This document shows, one piece after another, positions 50,863-59,494 of a stretch of DNA of 64,000 nucleotides. The position numbers were made by a program, and so were the translations under genes. The notes below the pieces were generated by a model, which did no database searches, was not told the DNA's origin, and saw only the letters and a list, made by a program, of their open reading frames with translations. The stretch lies in the NCBI RefSeq assembly GCF_013359725.1, contig NZ_JABFMW010000018.1:1-64000 (forward strand), written 5' to 3'. Origin of the DNA: Pseudarthrobacter sp. C4D7. Its GTDB lineage: Bacteria; Actinomycetota; Actinomycetes; Actinomycetales; Micrococcaceae. The first letter of the stretch is position 1; every line of letters begins with the position of its first letter.

Positions 50863-52112
50863 AACCCACATGGAACCCCGTTGGGGACTGGGTTCAGGGC
50901 CTCGCCGACGATGCAATCAGCAACTTGGCGAAATCCATCATGGAGGGAATGAGCCAGATGGTGACAACCCTCTCGACCTTCTGGGTCTCCATGCCAACCG
51001 TGAACCTCATCAGTGAAGACCGCACCGGAGCGAGCCCGGTGGTCACCACCGTGAACAGCCAGCTGTGGCCCTGGACGCTAACCTTGGCCGTTCTGGCAGT
51101 CATCATCGGAGGAATCCGCATGATTTGGGAGCAGCGGGGCGCACCGTTGAAAGATCTCTTGCGCTCCCTCATCACCCTCACGGTGGTGTCCAGTCTTGGT
51201 GTGGGCGTCATCTCCATCTTGATCATCGCGGCAGACACCTTCGCAGCCGCGATCATCCAGCGGTCCACCGACGGGAAGGGTTTCGCGGAATCGATGCACG
51301 TCCTCGTCGTAACGGGCCAGACCGGTGTCGGGGCCTTCATTCTGATCGTTCTGGGCCTCGTCGGATTGATCGCATCCCTTGTCCAGATCGTTCTGATGGT
51401 GGTGCGCAGCGGCATGCTGGTGATCTTGGCCGGCATCCTGCCCACCACCGCCGCTTTCACGAACACCGAGATGGGCAGGCAATGGTTCCAAAAGGCCGTC
51501 GGCTGGACCATCGCCTTCATCCTCTACAAGCCTGCGGCAGCCATCGTGTACTCAGTCGCATTTCTGCTGATGGGCAACACGAGCGGCCGTGACGCCCTCG
51601 TAGGCTCCATCAGCGGGTTCACCCTCATGATCGTGGCCTTGTTCGCGCTTCCAGCCCTGATGCGGTTCGTCACCCCAATGGTCGGAGCCGTTGCCTCTGG
51701 CAGCGGCGCAGCGGCCGGAGCGGCTGTGGGTGCTGTTGCCACCGGAGCTGTCTCCACGGGCCGCACCGGCAGCGGGCGGGGTAATGCAGCACCGATCCCG
51801 GCAAGCACCAGCAATACACCCAGCACGAACGCAGGCAGCTCTCCCAAAGGGAGCCCCGGATCCTCCGGTCCTCGGGGTGGGGGAGGACAGCCCACGCCGG
51901 GCACCGTGGGCCCGGGCGGGGCAGCTGGTAAGGCAGGCACAGCTGGAGCGGCAGCACCGGCCGGAAGCGCTGCAGCCACGACCGGTGCCGCAGCCACGGG
52001 CCCGGCCGGCATGGCCGTAGCCACAGGCGTCCACGTGGCGTCCAGGACATCAGAGGCAATCAAGACGACCGCGCAGGATTCAACCGGGGAGGGCCCCAGT
52101 GGCAGCAATTAA
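50859..52112 (+). CDS. VirB6/TrbL-like polytopic membrane protein
   Basis: The 417-residue protein has about six membrane helices between residues 70 and 270 (for example LTLAVLAVIIGGI, SSLGVGVISILIIAAD, ILIVLGLVGLIASLVQIVLMV). The cytoplasmic tail is rich in Gly, Ala, Thr and Pro. It should form the channel core. The GTG at 50859 overlaps the preceding stop; its own end overlaps the next gene by 14 bases. Confidence 0.82.
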   Translation: MKPTWNPVGDWVQGLADDAISNLAKSIMEGMSQMVTTLSTFWVSMPTVNLISEDRTGASPVVTTVNSQLWPWTLTLAVLAVIIGGIRMIWEQRGAPLKDLLRSLITLTVVSSLGVGVISILIIAADTFAAAIIQRSTDGKGFAESMHVLVVTGQTGVGAFILIVLGLVGLIASLVQIVLMVVRSGMLVILAGILPTTAAFTNTEMGRQWFQKAVGWTIAFILYKPAAAIVYSVAFLLMGNTSGRDALVGSISGFTLMIVALFALPALMRFVTPMVGAVASGSGAAAGAAVGAVATGAVSTGRTGSGRGNAAPIPASTSNTPSTNAGSSPKGSPGSSGPRGGGGQPTPGTVGPGGAAGKAGTAGAAAPAGSAAATTGAAATGPAGMAVATGVHVASRTSEAIKTTAQDSTGEGPSGSN

Positions 52113-53607
52113 CACCGAATACAAGGAACCGTCCTACGGCAACTGGCGCGTCCCACGCTCAGCTGGCCTGGGCAACCTCGGCGCTATCGGCACCGGCATT
52201 GTCATGGTCGGACTCCTTCTGGGCATCGTCAGCTTCGCCATCTGGGGCCTGTTCGTCGGCCTGGGCGTTCTTGCCGTCGCCGGCGCCTGCGCGCTGTTGC
52301 TGACCGTGAAGGACAAGCACGGCCAGTCCGTAGTAGATCGTTTCGGTACCCGCTTGGCTTTCAGGGTCTCCAAGTCCTCCGGCACCAACCTGTACCGTTC
52401 CGGCCCGTTGGGTGTGACCGAGTGGGGCATGTACCAGCTGCCCGGGTTGGCGGCGAAGTCCACCCTGTACGAGTTCACCGACTCCTACAAGCGCCCCTTC
52501 GCCATGTTGCACGTCCCGGCCACCAGCCACTTCACCGTGATCTTCTCCACCGAACCCGATGGGGCTTCCCTTGTTGACCCGGAGCAGGTTGATGCCTGGG
52601 TCGCAAACTGGGGCGGCTGGCTCGCCGGGCTCGCCGACGAGGCCGGCCTGGACGCCGCGGCCGTGACCGTTGAGACCGCCCCGGACTCCGGGTACCGGCT
52701 GCGGAATGAGGTCATGATGAACATCGACCCGAACGCTCCGCAGTTCGCCAGGGACATGCTGCATGAGGTCGTCGACACCTACCCGGAAGGCTCTGCCACG
52801 GTCCGCGCCTGGGTGTCCCTGACCTTCAATGCCTCCCTGCGTGCGGGCTCGAAGAAGCGCACCCCGGAGGATGTCGCCCGCGACCTGGCCTCCCGGATCC
52901 CCGGCCTGTCAGCACGGCTGCAGTCCACCGGGGCCGGGATCGCCCGGCCCATGTCCGCGCAGGAACTCTGCGAGGTCGTGCGGATCGCCTATGATCCGCC
53001 TGCAGCGTTGATCATCGACGAAGCCCATGCCGCCGGTAGCCCGGTGTCCCTGGCCTGGGGCGAGGTCGGCCCGACCGCGACCCAGGCAAGCTGGGACGAC
53101 TACCGCCACGACTCCGCGTTCTCGGCCTCCTGGACCATGACCGGCGCGCCCCGCGGTTCGGTAAATTCCTCTGTCCTGTCCCGTCTTCTGGCCCCGCACG
53201 GGGACATTGACCGCAAGCGCGTCTCCCTGCTGTACCGCCCGATGGACTCGGCCCGTGCCGCAACGGTGGTTGAGCGGGACCAGAACAACGCGAACGTCCG
53301 CATCACTTCCGGTACCCGCCCCACGGCCCGGGCACTGATTGATGCCCGCTCTGCTGTCCAGACCGCCCAGGAAGAAGCCCAGGGTGCAGGCCTGGTGAAC
53401 TTCGGCATGGTCGTCACCGCCACGGTGACCGACAAGGAACGCCTGCCGGACGCCGTTGCCGCCATCGAGCAGACCTCCGGTACTGCCCGGGTCCTGCTGC
53501 GCCGCGCCTACGGCTCGCAGGACACCGCCTTCGCAGCGTCCCTGCCCCTGGGGCTGGTCCTGCCCAAGCACAGCATGGTGCCCACCGAGATAAAGGACGC
53601 CCTCTAA
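52099..53607 (+). CDS. SCO6880-family transfer protein
   Basis: The 502-residue protein has two membrane helices near the N-terminus (about 26-70) and a long cytoplasmic region with TSHFTVIFSTEPDG and ELCEVVRIAYDPPAA. It matches the SCO6880 family, found with VirB4-like ATPases in actinobacterial conjugation and possibly equivalent to PrgI plus the N-terminal part of VirB4. The start is GTG, inside the end of the VirB6-like gene. Confidence 0.85.
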   Translation: MAAINTEYKEPSYGNWRVPRSAGLGNLGAIGTGIVMVGLLLGIVSFAIWGLFVGLGVLAVAGACALLLTVKDKHGQSVVDRFGTRLAFRVSKSSGTNLYRSGPLGVTEWGMYQLPGLAAKSTLYEFTDSYKRPFAMLHVPATSHFTVIFSTEPDGASLVDPEQVDAWVANWGGWLAGLADEAGLDAAAVTVETAPDSGYRLRNEVMMNIDPNAPQFARDMLHEVVDTYPEGSATVRAWVSLTFNASLRAGSKKRTPEDVARDLASRIPGLSARLQSTGAGIARPMSAQELCEVVRIAYDPPAALIIDEAHAAGSPVSLAWGEVGPTATQASWDDYRHDSAFSASWTMTGAPRGSVNSSVLSRLLAPHGDIDRKRVSLLYRPMDSARAATVVERDQNNANVRITSGTRPTARALIDARSAVQTAQEEAQGAGLVNFGMVVTATVTDKERLPDAVAAIEQTSGTARVLLRRAYGSQDTAFAASLPLGLVLPKHSMVPTEIKDAL

Positions 53608-55199
53608 TGGCCCGCATGAAGCTTTTGACAGCAAAGAAGGCAAAGACAGTAAAGACAGTAAAGACAGTAAAGAAAGCAAAAGCCCCGGCAAAGGAAGCAG
53701 GGCCAGGCTCGCGGGGCTGGACCGGACGGGGCGGCGGCATGGCCCAGCTCCTCCCGTCCGTCCGGGAGTACCGGGGAACAACCGTTCAGGTCTGCGGGCT
53801 GTGGCCGTTCTCTTCGGGTGCGTCATCACCCATGATCGGTGTCCCGCTCGGCCGGCATGAGGAAACCCAGGCAACGGTGTGCTGTGACCCGATCAGCTGG
53901 TTCCAGCGCGCACGCCTGATTTCCAACCCGTCCGCGTTCATCCTCGGCAAACCAGGCCTCGGAAAGTCCACGGTGGTCCGCCGGATGTTCATCGGTCTCT
54001 CCGCACAGGGCGTCCACCCTTTGATCCTGGGCGACCTCAAAGGCGAGCACGTCAAAGCCGTCAAAGCCCTCGGCGGACAGGTCATCAAGCTAGGCCGCGG
54101 CGTCGGCTACATGAACATCCTCGACCCCGGCCAGGCCGTCGAAGCAGCCCAGCTGCTCGAAGCCAGCGGCCACCACGAAGACGCCGCACGGGTCCGCGCC
54201 GACGCCCACGGACGGCGCCTGACCATGGTCGTCTCCCTCATCACCATCAGCCGGAACAACCCGCCCACCGACCAGGAACAGACCATCCTGGACCGGGCCC
54301 TGCGCGTCCTCGATGAACGCTTCGACGGCGTCCCGGTCCTGAAAGACCTGCTCGACGTGATCGTCGCCGCCCCGGACGAACTGCGCCAGGTCGCCCTGGA
54401 CCGCGGCGACATGAACATCTACCTCCAGGAAACCCGGGCACTGGAAGCCACCCTCCTGGGCCTGACCGGCGGCGGAAAGCTCGGCGAAATCTTCTCCCGC
54501 CAAACCACCAACCCCATGAAGCGCGATCGCGCCGTCGTCTTCGACGTCTCCAGCATCGACGAGACCGAAACCGACCTGCAGGCCGCCGTGCTCCTGGCCT
54601 GCTGGTCCTACGGCTTCGGCACCGTGAACGTCGCCAACGCCCTCGCCGACGCAGGCCTGGAACCGCGCAGGAACTACTTCGTCGTCCTGGACGAACTGTG
54701 GCGGGCCCTCCGCGCCGGCAAGGGCATGGTCGACCGCGTGGACGCCCTCACCCGCCTCAACCGATCCGTCGGGGTCGGGCAGATCATGATCTCCCACACC
54801 ATGTCCGACCTGCTGGCCCTGCCGGCCGAGGAGGACCGGATGAAAGCACGGGGTTTCGTTGAACGCTCCGGCATGGTCATCTGTGGCGGCCTGCCCGCCT
54901 CCGAGATGCCGCTGCTGACCTCCGCGATCCCGCTGTCCCGGCAGGAACAACAGAAACTCATCTCCTGGCAGGACCCGCCCGCGTGGGACTCCCGCGGTGT
55001 AGACGTCGAACCGCCAGGTCGTGGGAAGTTCCTCATCAAGGTCGGCGGCCGTCCCGGAATCCCGGTCCAGGTGGGCCTGACCTCCGTGGAGCACGGCCCC
55101 GACGGGGTCAACGACACGGACGGGAAATGGCACGGATCCCCGGAACCGATCCTGGACCCGGCCGCAGCCATCCTGCCGATTGAAGGAGGCACGCTGTGA
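53607..55199 (+). CDS. VirB4-like transfer ATPase
   Basis: The product is 530 residues. The Walker A motif GKPGLGKST is at 114-122, Walker B is near YFVVLDELWRAL, and QTILDRALRVLDE and SHTMSDLLAL are typical of VirB4/TraC-type ATPases. It is shorter than ordinary VirB4, and the missing N-terminal domain may be provided by the SCO6880 protein. The start overlaps the previous stop by one base (TAATG). Its N-terminal tail is a Lys/Thr/Val repeat encoded by a 9-base tandem repeat at about 53640-53670. Confidence 0.85.
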   Translation: MARMKLLTAKKAKTVKTVKTVKKAKAPAKEAGPGSRGWTGRGGGMAQLLPSVREYRGTTVQVCGLWPFSSGASSPMIGVPLGRHEETQATVCCDPISWFQRARLISNPSAFILGKPGLGKSTVVRRMFIGLSAQGVHPLILGDLKGEHVKAVKALGGQVIKLGRGVGYMNILDPGQAVEAAQLLEASGHHEDAARVRADAHGRRLTMVVSLITISRNNPPTDQEQTILDRALRVLDERFDGVPVLKDLLDVIVAAPDELRQVALDRGDMNIYLQETRALEATLLGLTGGGKLGEIFSRQTTNPMKRDRAVVFDVSSIDETETDLQAAVLLACWSYGFGTVNVANALADAGLEPRRNYFVVLDELWRALRAGKGMVDRVDALTRLNRSVGVGQIMISHTMSDLLALPAEEDRMKARGFVERSGMVICGGLPASEMPLLTSAIPLSRQEQQKLISWQDPPAWDSRGVDVEPPGRGKFLIKVGGRPGIPVQVGLTSVEHGPDGVNDTDGKWHGSPEPILDPAAAILPIEGGTL

Positions 55200-56965
55200 G
55201 CGCACCGAACCGCAAAGGCATCGGTCTCGGGGACGCCATCCTCGTCTGGCTGGCCATCGGCTTTATCGTCGTCTTCGGTGGGGGCACGTACGCCGCGGTA
55301 CACATCGGCTCGTGGATGGCAGGCATCGACGCGCCTCCGGCCCATCCTATTGACCTGATCGCCGGGCTGATCAAGGGCAAGGTGCCGTGGCCGGCCCAGT
55401 CCACCATCGTCGTCTGCGTCATGGCCGGCCTGGTACTGGCCCTGGCCATTGTCGTCCTGATGGCGTGGCGGCAGGGTGCGTCCAAGCGTGCCCGCGTGGA
55501 CAAGGCCGCCCGCTACCTGGGCCGCGGGAAGTCCCTCGCCGCGTTCTCCGACAAGGGTGCACAGGCCAAAGCCGAACGGCTGGGAATTAGGGACAACCCA
55601 GGCATCGTCGTGGGAAAGGTGGTTTCCACCGGCCAGAAGTTCGTCCAGTCCTGGGAAGACCTCAGCCTCGACATCTGGGGACCCCGAACGGGTAAATCCA
55701 CCTCGCGGGTGATGCCCGCGATCCTGGACGCTCCCGGCGCGGTGGTCTCGACGTCCAACAAGCGTGACGTGGTGGACGGCACCCGAGGCGTCCGCGAGAA
55801 CGTAGCCCCGGTGTGGGTGTTCGATCCGCAGAAGATCGCCCAGGAAGAACCGGACTGGTGGTGGAACCCGCTGTCCTACGTCACCGACGAAGAGAAGGCC
55901 TACAAACTCACTCAGCATTTCTCTGTTGGTTCCCGCGTGCCGGGGTCAAAACCGGATGCCTACTTCGACCCGAAGGCTGAAGACATCCTGTCCTCGTACT
56001 TCCTCGCGGCCGCGCTCGGTGGGCTGCCGATCACGCAGGTCTACCTGTGGGTGACCGAACAGGTGAACCGTGAACCGATCAACATCCTCAAGCAGCACGA
56101 CTACGAGCTGCAGTACAAGGGCCTGGAGTCCACGCTGGAACTGGCTGACAAGCAGCGCGATGGCATCTTCGGCACCGCCGAGAAGATGATCCAGTGCCTC
56201 AAAAGCCGCAACACCCTCCGCTGGGTCGCTCCAACCGGCGGCGCGACCGTGGCCACGGATACCCGCCGACAGTTCAACCCGCACGCCTTCGCCGCCTCCC
56301 AAGATACGATCTACATCCTCTCCAAGGAAGGCGCTGGCTCAGCCGCCCCGCTCACCACGGCCCTCACGGTGGCGATTGCAGAGGCTATGGAGGAACGCGC
56401 AGAGCGCAGCGGTGGCCGCCTGCCCAAGCCGGCCCTGTTCGCCCTGGACGAGCTGGCCAACGTCGTCCGCTGGGCCGGCCTTCCGGATCAGTTCAGCCAC
56501 TACGGCTCCAAGGGCCTGATCGTTATGGGCATCCTCCAGTCCTGGTCCCAGGGCGTCGAGCTGTGGGGTGAAGCCAACATGCGGAAAATCTGGTCGGCTG
56601 CGAACGTCAAGGTCTACGGCGGCGGTGTCGCCGAAGAAGGCTTCCTCCGCGCCCTTTCTGATCTGATCGGGGACTACAGCTACATCAACGTCTCCGTCTC
56701 CTCAGGGAAGTCAGGTTCCAGCCGCTCCCGCCAGGAAAGCAAGGAACGCATCTTCGACGTCTCCAACCTGGCGGAGCTGGACCGCGGCCGCGCCGTTGTC
56801 CTGTCCTCGGGTGCACCGGCAACCCTCGTCCGGACCATGCCCTGGTACACCGGGCCCCACAAAGACGCGGTGGAGTCATCCATCAAGAAGTACAGCCCCC
56901 AGTCCGAGGAAGAGGCGGAGCCGGTTGCAGCCGCCGCTGTCGCTAATCCCTGGGTAACGAAGTAA
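55196..56965 (+). CDS. VirD4/TraG-like coupling protein
   Basis: The 589-residue protein has two membrane helices (about 13-37 and 69-90), Walker A GPRTGKST at 162-169 followed by SRVMPAILDAPGAVVSTSNK, and a later FALDELANVVRW as Walker B. This is the standard T4 coupling protein that brings the relaxase-DNA complex to the channel. The GTG start overlaps the VirB4-like stop. Confidence 0.92.
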   Translation: MSAPNRKGIGLGDAILVWLAIGFIVVFGGGTYAAVHIGSWMAGIDAPPAHPIDLIAGLIKGKVPWPAQSTIVVCVMAGLVLALAIVVLMAWRQGASKRARVDKAARYLGRGKSLAAFSDKGAQAKAERLGIRDNPGIVVGKVVSTGQKFVQSWEDLSLDIWGPRTGKSTSRVMPAILDAPGAVVSTSNKRDVVDGTRGVRENVAPVWVFDPQKIAQEEPDWWWNPLSYVTDEEKAYKLTQHFSVGSRVPGSKPDAYFDPKAEDILSSYFLAAALGGLPITQVYLWVTEQVNREPINILKQHDYELQYKGLESTLELADKQRDGIFGTAEKMIQCLKSRNTLRWVAPTGGATVATDTRRQFNPHAFAASQDTIYILSKEGAGSAAPLTTALTVAIAEAMEERAERSGGRLPKPALFALDELANVVRWAGLPDQFSHYGSKGLIVMGILQSWSQGVELWGEANMRKIWSAANVKVYGGGVAEEGFLRALSDLIGDYSYINVSVSSGKSGSSRSRQESKERIFDVSNLAELDRGRAVVLSSGAPATLVRTMPWYTGPHKDAVESSIKKYSPQSEEEAEPVAAAAVANPWVTK

Positions 56966-56978
56966 GGAAGCTGCTGCG

Positions 56979-57416
56979 GTGACAGATGATTTTGGGTTGT
57001 TCGATACGGACACTCCGCCCGCCAATGCCGGCGGAAGTGAAGACGAGAAGACCGAGAAGAAGCCGGAGCTCGTCTACGGTTCGCCCGAGGAGTTCCTTCA
57101 TGAGCAGTTGCTGCCCACCTATGTCCGCAGCGTCACCGGAAAATCCGCGAAATGGTGCATCGAGTGGTACTTCCACCCCGAGGCCGTCTCACGCGTAGCT
57201 GCATTGTGGCGGGCCTGGGAGCACCTGCGACTGGACCCTGCGACCGGCATGAGCGTGTGGTGGAAGGACCATGCAGACCACCACATGCGGGTGCTTTTGG
57301 ATCCCCAAGGGCCGTTCTACAACTGCGACATGAAAGAACACCGCGAACCCGAACACCTCGAACCCAAAAAAGCCCCGGCGGGATGGTTCCCAGACGTGCG
57401 GACTATTCCCACCTAG
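56979..57416 (+). CDS. DUF4913-family protein
   Basis: The 145-residue protein has an acidic N-terminus and the DUF4913 core: EFLHEQLLPTYVRSVTGKSAKWCIEWYFHPEAVSRVAALWRAWEHLR, followed by WWKDHADHHMRVLLDPQGPF. The family lies at the end of actinobacterial transfer operons and has no known function. The start is GTG, 13 bases past the VirD4 stop. A terminator follows, ending the operon. Confidence 0.85.
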   Translation: MTDDFGLFDTDTPPANAGGSEDEKTEKKPELVYGSPEEFLHEQLLPTYVRSVTGKSAKWCIEWYFHPEAVSRVAALWRAWEHLRLDPATGMSVWWKDHADHHMRVLLDPQGPFYNCDMKEHREPEHLEPKKAPAGWFPDVRTIPT

Positions 57417-57454
57417 AAACCGGCAGCTACAGGATGAGGGCAGCGCAATAAAAT

Positions 57455-57504
57455 AAGTCGAGGCTGGAATCTGTTATAGATCCCAGCCCCGACTTTTCTT
57501 TGTT
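57455..57504 (+). terminator. Rho-independent terminator of the transfer operon
   Basis: AAGTCG...CGACTT with an inner GGCTGG/CCAGCC stem at 57455-57495 (two mismatches) is followed by TTCTTTGTTT. It may also serve the convergent lsr2 gene. Confidence 0.85.
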
Positions 57505-57510
57505 TCCGCC

Positions 57511-57840
57511 CTAGTGAGCGGCTTCGTACTTCTCTACGACGTCCGCTTGAATACGACCACGAGTATTTACCTGGATGCCGTTCTCAACTGCCCACATCCG
57601 TACCGCTTTGGCGTCCGGCCCACTCTGCGAAGACTTCGTACGAGCCGCCGGACGACCACGTCCGCCGGATACCTTGCGTCCAGCGTCGGTAAAACGACTC
57701 AGAGCTCCGCGCAGTTCATTCGCGTGCCCCTCGTTCAGATCAATCACGTATTCACTGCCGTCGAGCGCGAAAGATATCGTTTCGCTAGCTTCCGAGCCAT
57801 CAATATCATCTTCCAGAACCACGACCGTCTTTTTTGCCAT
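57511..57840 (-). CDS. lsr2: Lsr2-like nucleoid-associated silencer
   Basis: The 109-residue protein is a full-length Lsr2. The N-terminal oligomerisation domain is at 1-55 (VVVLEDDIDGSEASETISFALDG... IDLNEGHANELR). A linker leads to the DNA-binding domain with an RGR AT-hook-like motif at about 94-96 (VNTRGRIQADVVEKYEAA). Lsr2 coats AT-rich DNA and silences foreign genes. A plasmid copy may reduce the cost of carrying the plasmid in a new host. It converges on the transfer operon. Confidence 0.92.
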   Translation of the reverse strand: MAKKTVVVLEDDIDGSEASETISFALDGSEYVIDLNEGHANELRGALSRFTDAGRKVSGGRGRPAARTKSSQSGPDAKAVRMWAVENGIQVNTRGRIQADVVEKYEAAH

Positions 57841-58105
57841 AACTCAAGGTTAACAGCCTGCTGAACGGATGGGTCGGGAAAAACTGCACGCAAGCAACCG
57901 CCCTCAGGAAGGATTCGTCCATGGCTAGGGTCAATCCGGGTATACATGGTTGAAACGTGAGCTGTGGAGAGAGCCCAGAGTAGCGTAGCGCTGAATTGTC
58001 CACCAGGATTATCCCTGCTTGTAGGCAGCAAGTGGCTTAGCATCAGCCAGACCAGCGCTATTGAAAAATAACGCCCTAGCAGTCTGTCTTTCCCAAGTGC
58101 CGTAC

Positions 58106-58129
58106 TGCTAAATTGAACGCAATTTAGCA
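58106..58129. promoter_or_regulatory. Palindromic operator before the helix-repeat gene
   Basis: TGCTAAATTG-aacg-CAATTTAGCA is a perfect inverted repeat 14 bases before the ATG, just ahead of the ribosome site GGAGG. It could bind a repressor, or as an AT-rich site, Lsr2. Confidence 0.6.
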
Positions 58130-58143
58130 ATCACGGAGGCGGC

Positions 58144-58854
58144 ATGGCTGACAATTCTGGAGGACATGGTCCCCATTCCCATCGCACGTCCGACAAGGGC
58201 AAGATGATTTATAGGCGCGTAGGAGATGGCAAGGACTTTGATACTGGGACCTATGCCGATCGAGGCAAAGTTGCGGCCCGCCAAGAATACATAGACCATG
58301 CTGGAAGAGCTACGTCAGTTACTGAATACGAGAGCGGTCGCGCGGACATTTTCGTAGGCGATGACCAAGTTGGACGCTGGAAGACCGAGGCCGCCAATGT
58401 ACCTAACACCGTAACCGGGAAAAACCTTAAACAGCAGGAGTGGGAGGCCCGGCAGGCCGAACGCGCCCGCAAGCAGCAAGAATACGAAGCACGAAAAGCC
58501 GAGCAGGAACGCAAGAAGCGCGAGTGGGAGGCCCGACAAGCCGAACGCGCCCGCAAGCAGCAAGAATACGAAGCACGAAAAGCCGAGCAGGAACGCAAGA
58601 AGCGCGAGTGGGAGGCCCGACAAGCCGAACGCGCCCGCAAGCAGCAAGAATACGAAGCACGAAAAGCCCAACAGCAGCGGGAGTATGAGGCCCGACAGGC
58701 AGAAAAACAGCGCAAGCAGGCGGAGTATTTGGCGCGGCAGGCCGCAAGATCTTCCCGCTCAAGCAGCATGTTTGATCCTCGTCCGCGAGGGACTCAAGCA
58801 CGAAGCATTTTCGATCCCAGGCCGAGAGGTAAACAAACGAAGAGCTGGTTCTAA
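58144..58854 (+). CDS. Long charged-helix protein with internal repeats
   Basis: The product is 236 residues. The N-terminal 95 residues form a small soluble domain. Residues 99-200 form one highly charged helix of 28-residue repeats (EWEARQAERARKQQEYEARK...), probably a single alpha-helix or coiled coil. The C-terminus holds two FDPRPRG motifs. No family is recognised. The ATG follows GGAGGCGGC. It lies beyond the transfer operon and lsr2 under its own palindrome. Confidence 0.65.
   Translation: MADNSGGHGPHSHRTSDKGKMIYRRVGDGKDFDTGTYADRGKVAARQEYIDHAGRATSVTEYESGRADIFVGDDQVGRWKTEAANVPNTVTGKNLKQQEWEARQAERARKQQEYEARKAEQERKKREWEARQAERARKQQEYEARKAEQERKKREWEARQAERARKQQEYEARKAQQQREYEARQAEKQRKQAEYLARQAARSSRSSSMFDPRPRGTQARSIFDPRPRGKQTKSWF
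58438..58689 (+). repeat. 84-base tandem repeats inside the helix gene
   Basis: Units begin at 58438, 58522 and 58606, exactly 84 bases apart and almost identical. The third diverges near its end into a partial fourth. Each encodes 28 residues in frame. Near identity shows recent expansion. Confidence 0.85.
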
Positions 58855-59102
58855 GGAGCGCCAAGACCGAGGGCCTGCCGTGCAGCCATTGCCTGATGTC
58901 CGATTTGGGTCTAGATCCGGACCAGAACGTGTCTAGAAGCATCCTAATAAGCCCTAATCTGACGCCCCTTTCAGTGCCCCCTGACGTCAGGTTGGGGTGT
59001 GCCCATGCCGACGCGGAGGCCGAAGGACCGGGCCTCGCAGCTGCAGTCCGAAGGGTATAGGGGGTGGGGTGGTCGCACCTGCATCGGGTCCACGAGGCTT
59101 GC

Positions 59103-59438
59103 TTACTTGATGGGGCGATCAGAGATTTGCTCCGGCCAAATGTCTGTGGGACTCAGAAGGTATGACGTCACGTGGAGTACTACCGGGCCGTCTGCTTCCG
59201 ATTGTTTCTTGACTTCTATCCAGTGGGGGTCAGCTTGAAAGGAGGCCCAGTTGGTGGAGGGGTCGTTGTCGTGACGCACCAGATAGATGAGAATGTCCGG
59301 TTGCCCTTGGACCTGCCAATAGGCGATGCTGTGGATTCCATGTGTCGGAAATATATCCAGCGTGTGGTTCCGGAAGCGCTCGAGTAGTTTCTCAATCTGT
59401 CCTGGCGCGGTCGTATAGGTTCGCAATTCCAATGTCAT
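59103..59438 (-). CDS. NIPSNAP-family protein
   Basis: The 111-residue protein follows the NIPSNAP ferredoxin-like pattern: ELRTYTTAPGQIEKLLERFRNHTLDIFPTHG, then SIAYWQVQGQPDILIYLVRHDN and WASFQADPHWIEV. Members are often encoded in catabolic operons of actinobacteria as small accessory enzymes. It ends a minus-strand sugar-type operon and lies 56 bases from the preceding oxidoreductase. Confidence 0.85.
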   Translation of the reverse strand: MTLELRTYTTAPGQIEKLLERFRNHTLDIFPTHGIHSIAYWQVQGQPDILIYLVRHDNDPSTNWASFQADPHWIEVKKQSEADGPVVLHVTSYLLSPTDIWPEQISDRPIK

Positions 59439-59494
59439 GTGATTCTACTTCCGACCTGATGGGCAGTTGCTGAGTGTGGGAGGCTTTGCGTTGC

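Noticed and set aside
58438-58689. Tandem 84-base repeats as a possible CRISPR or iteron array
   Set aside because: Units adjoin without spacers and are in frame inside a coding gene.
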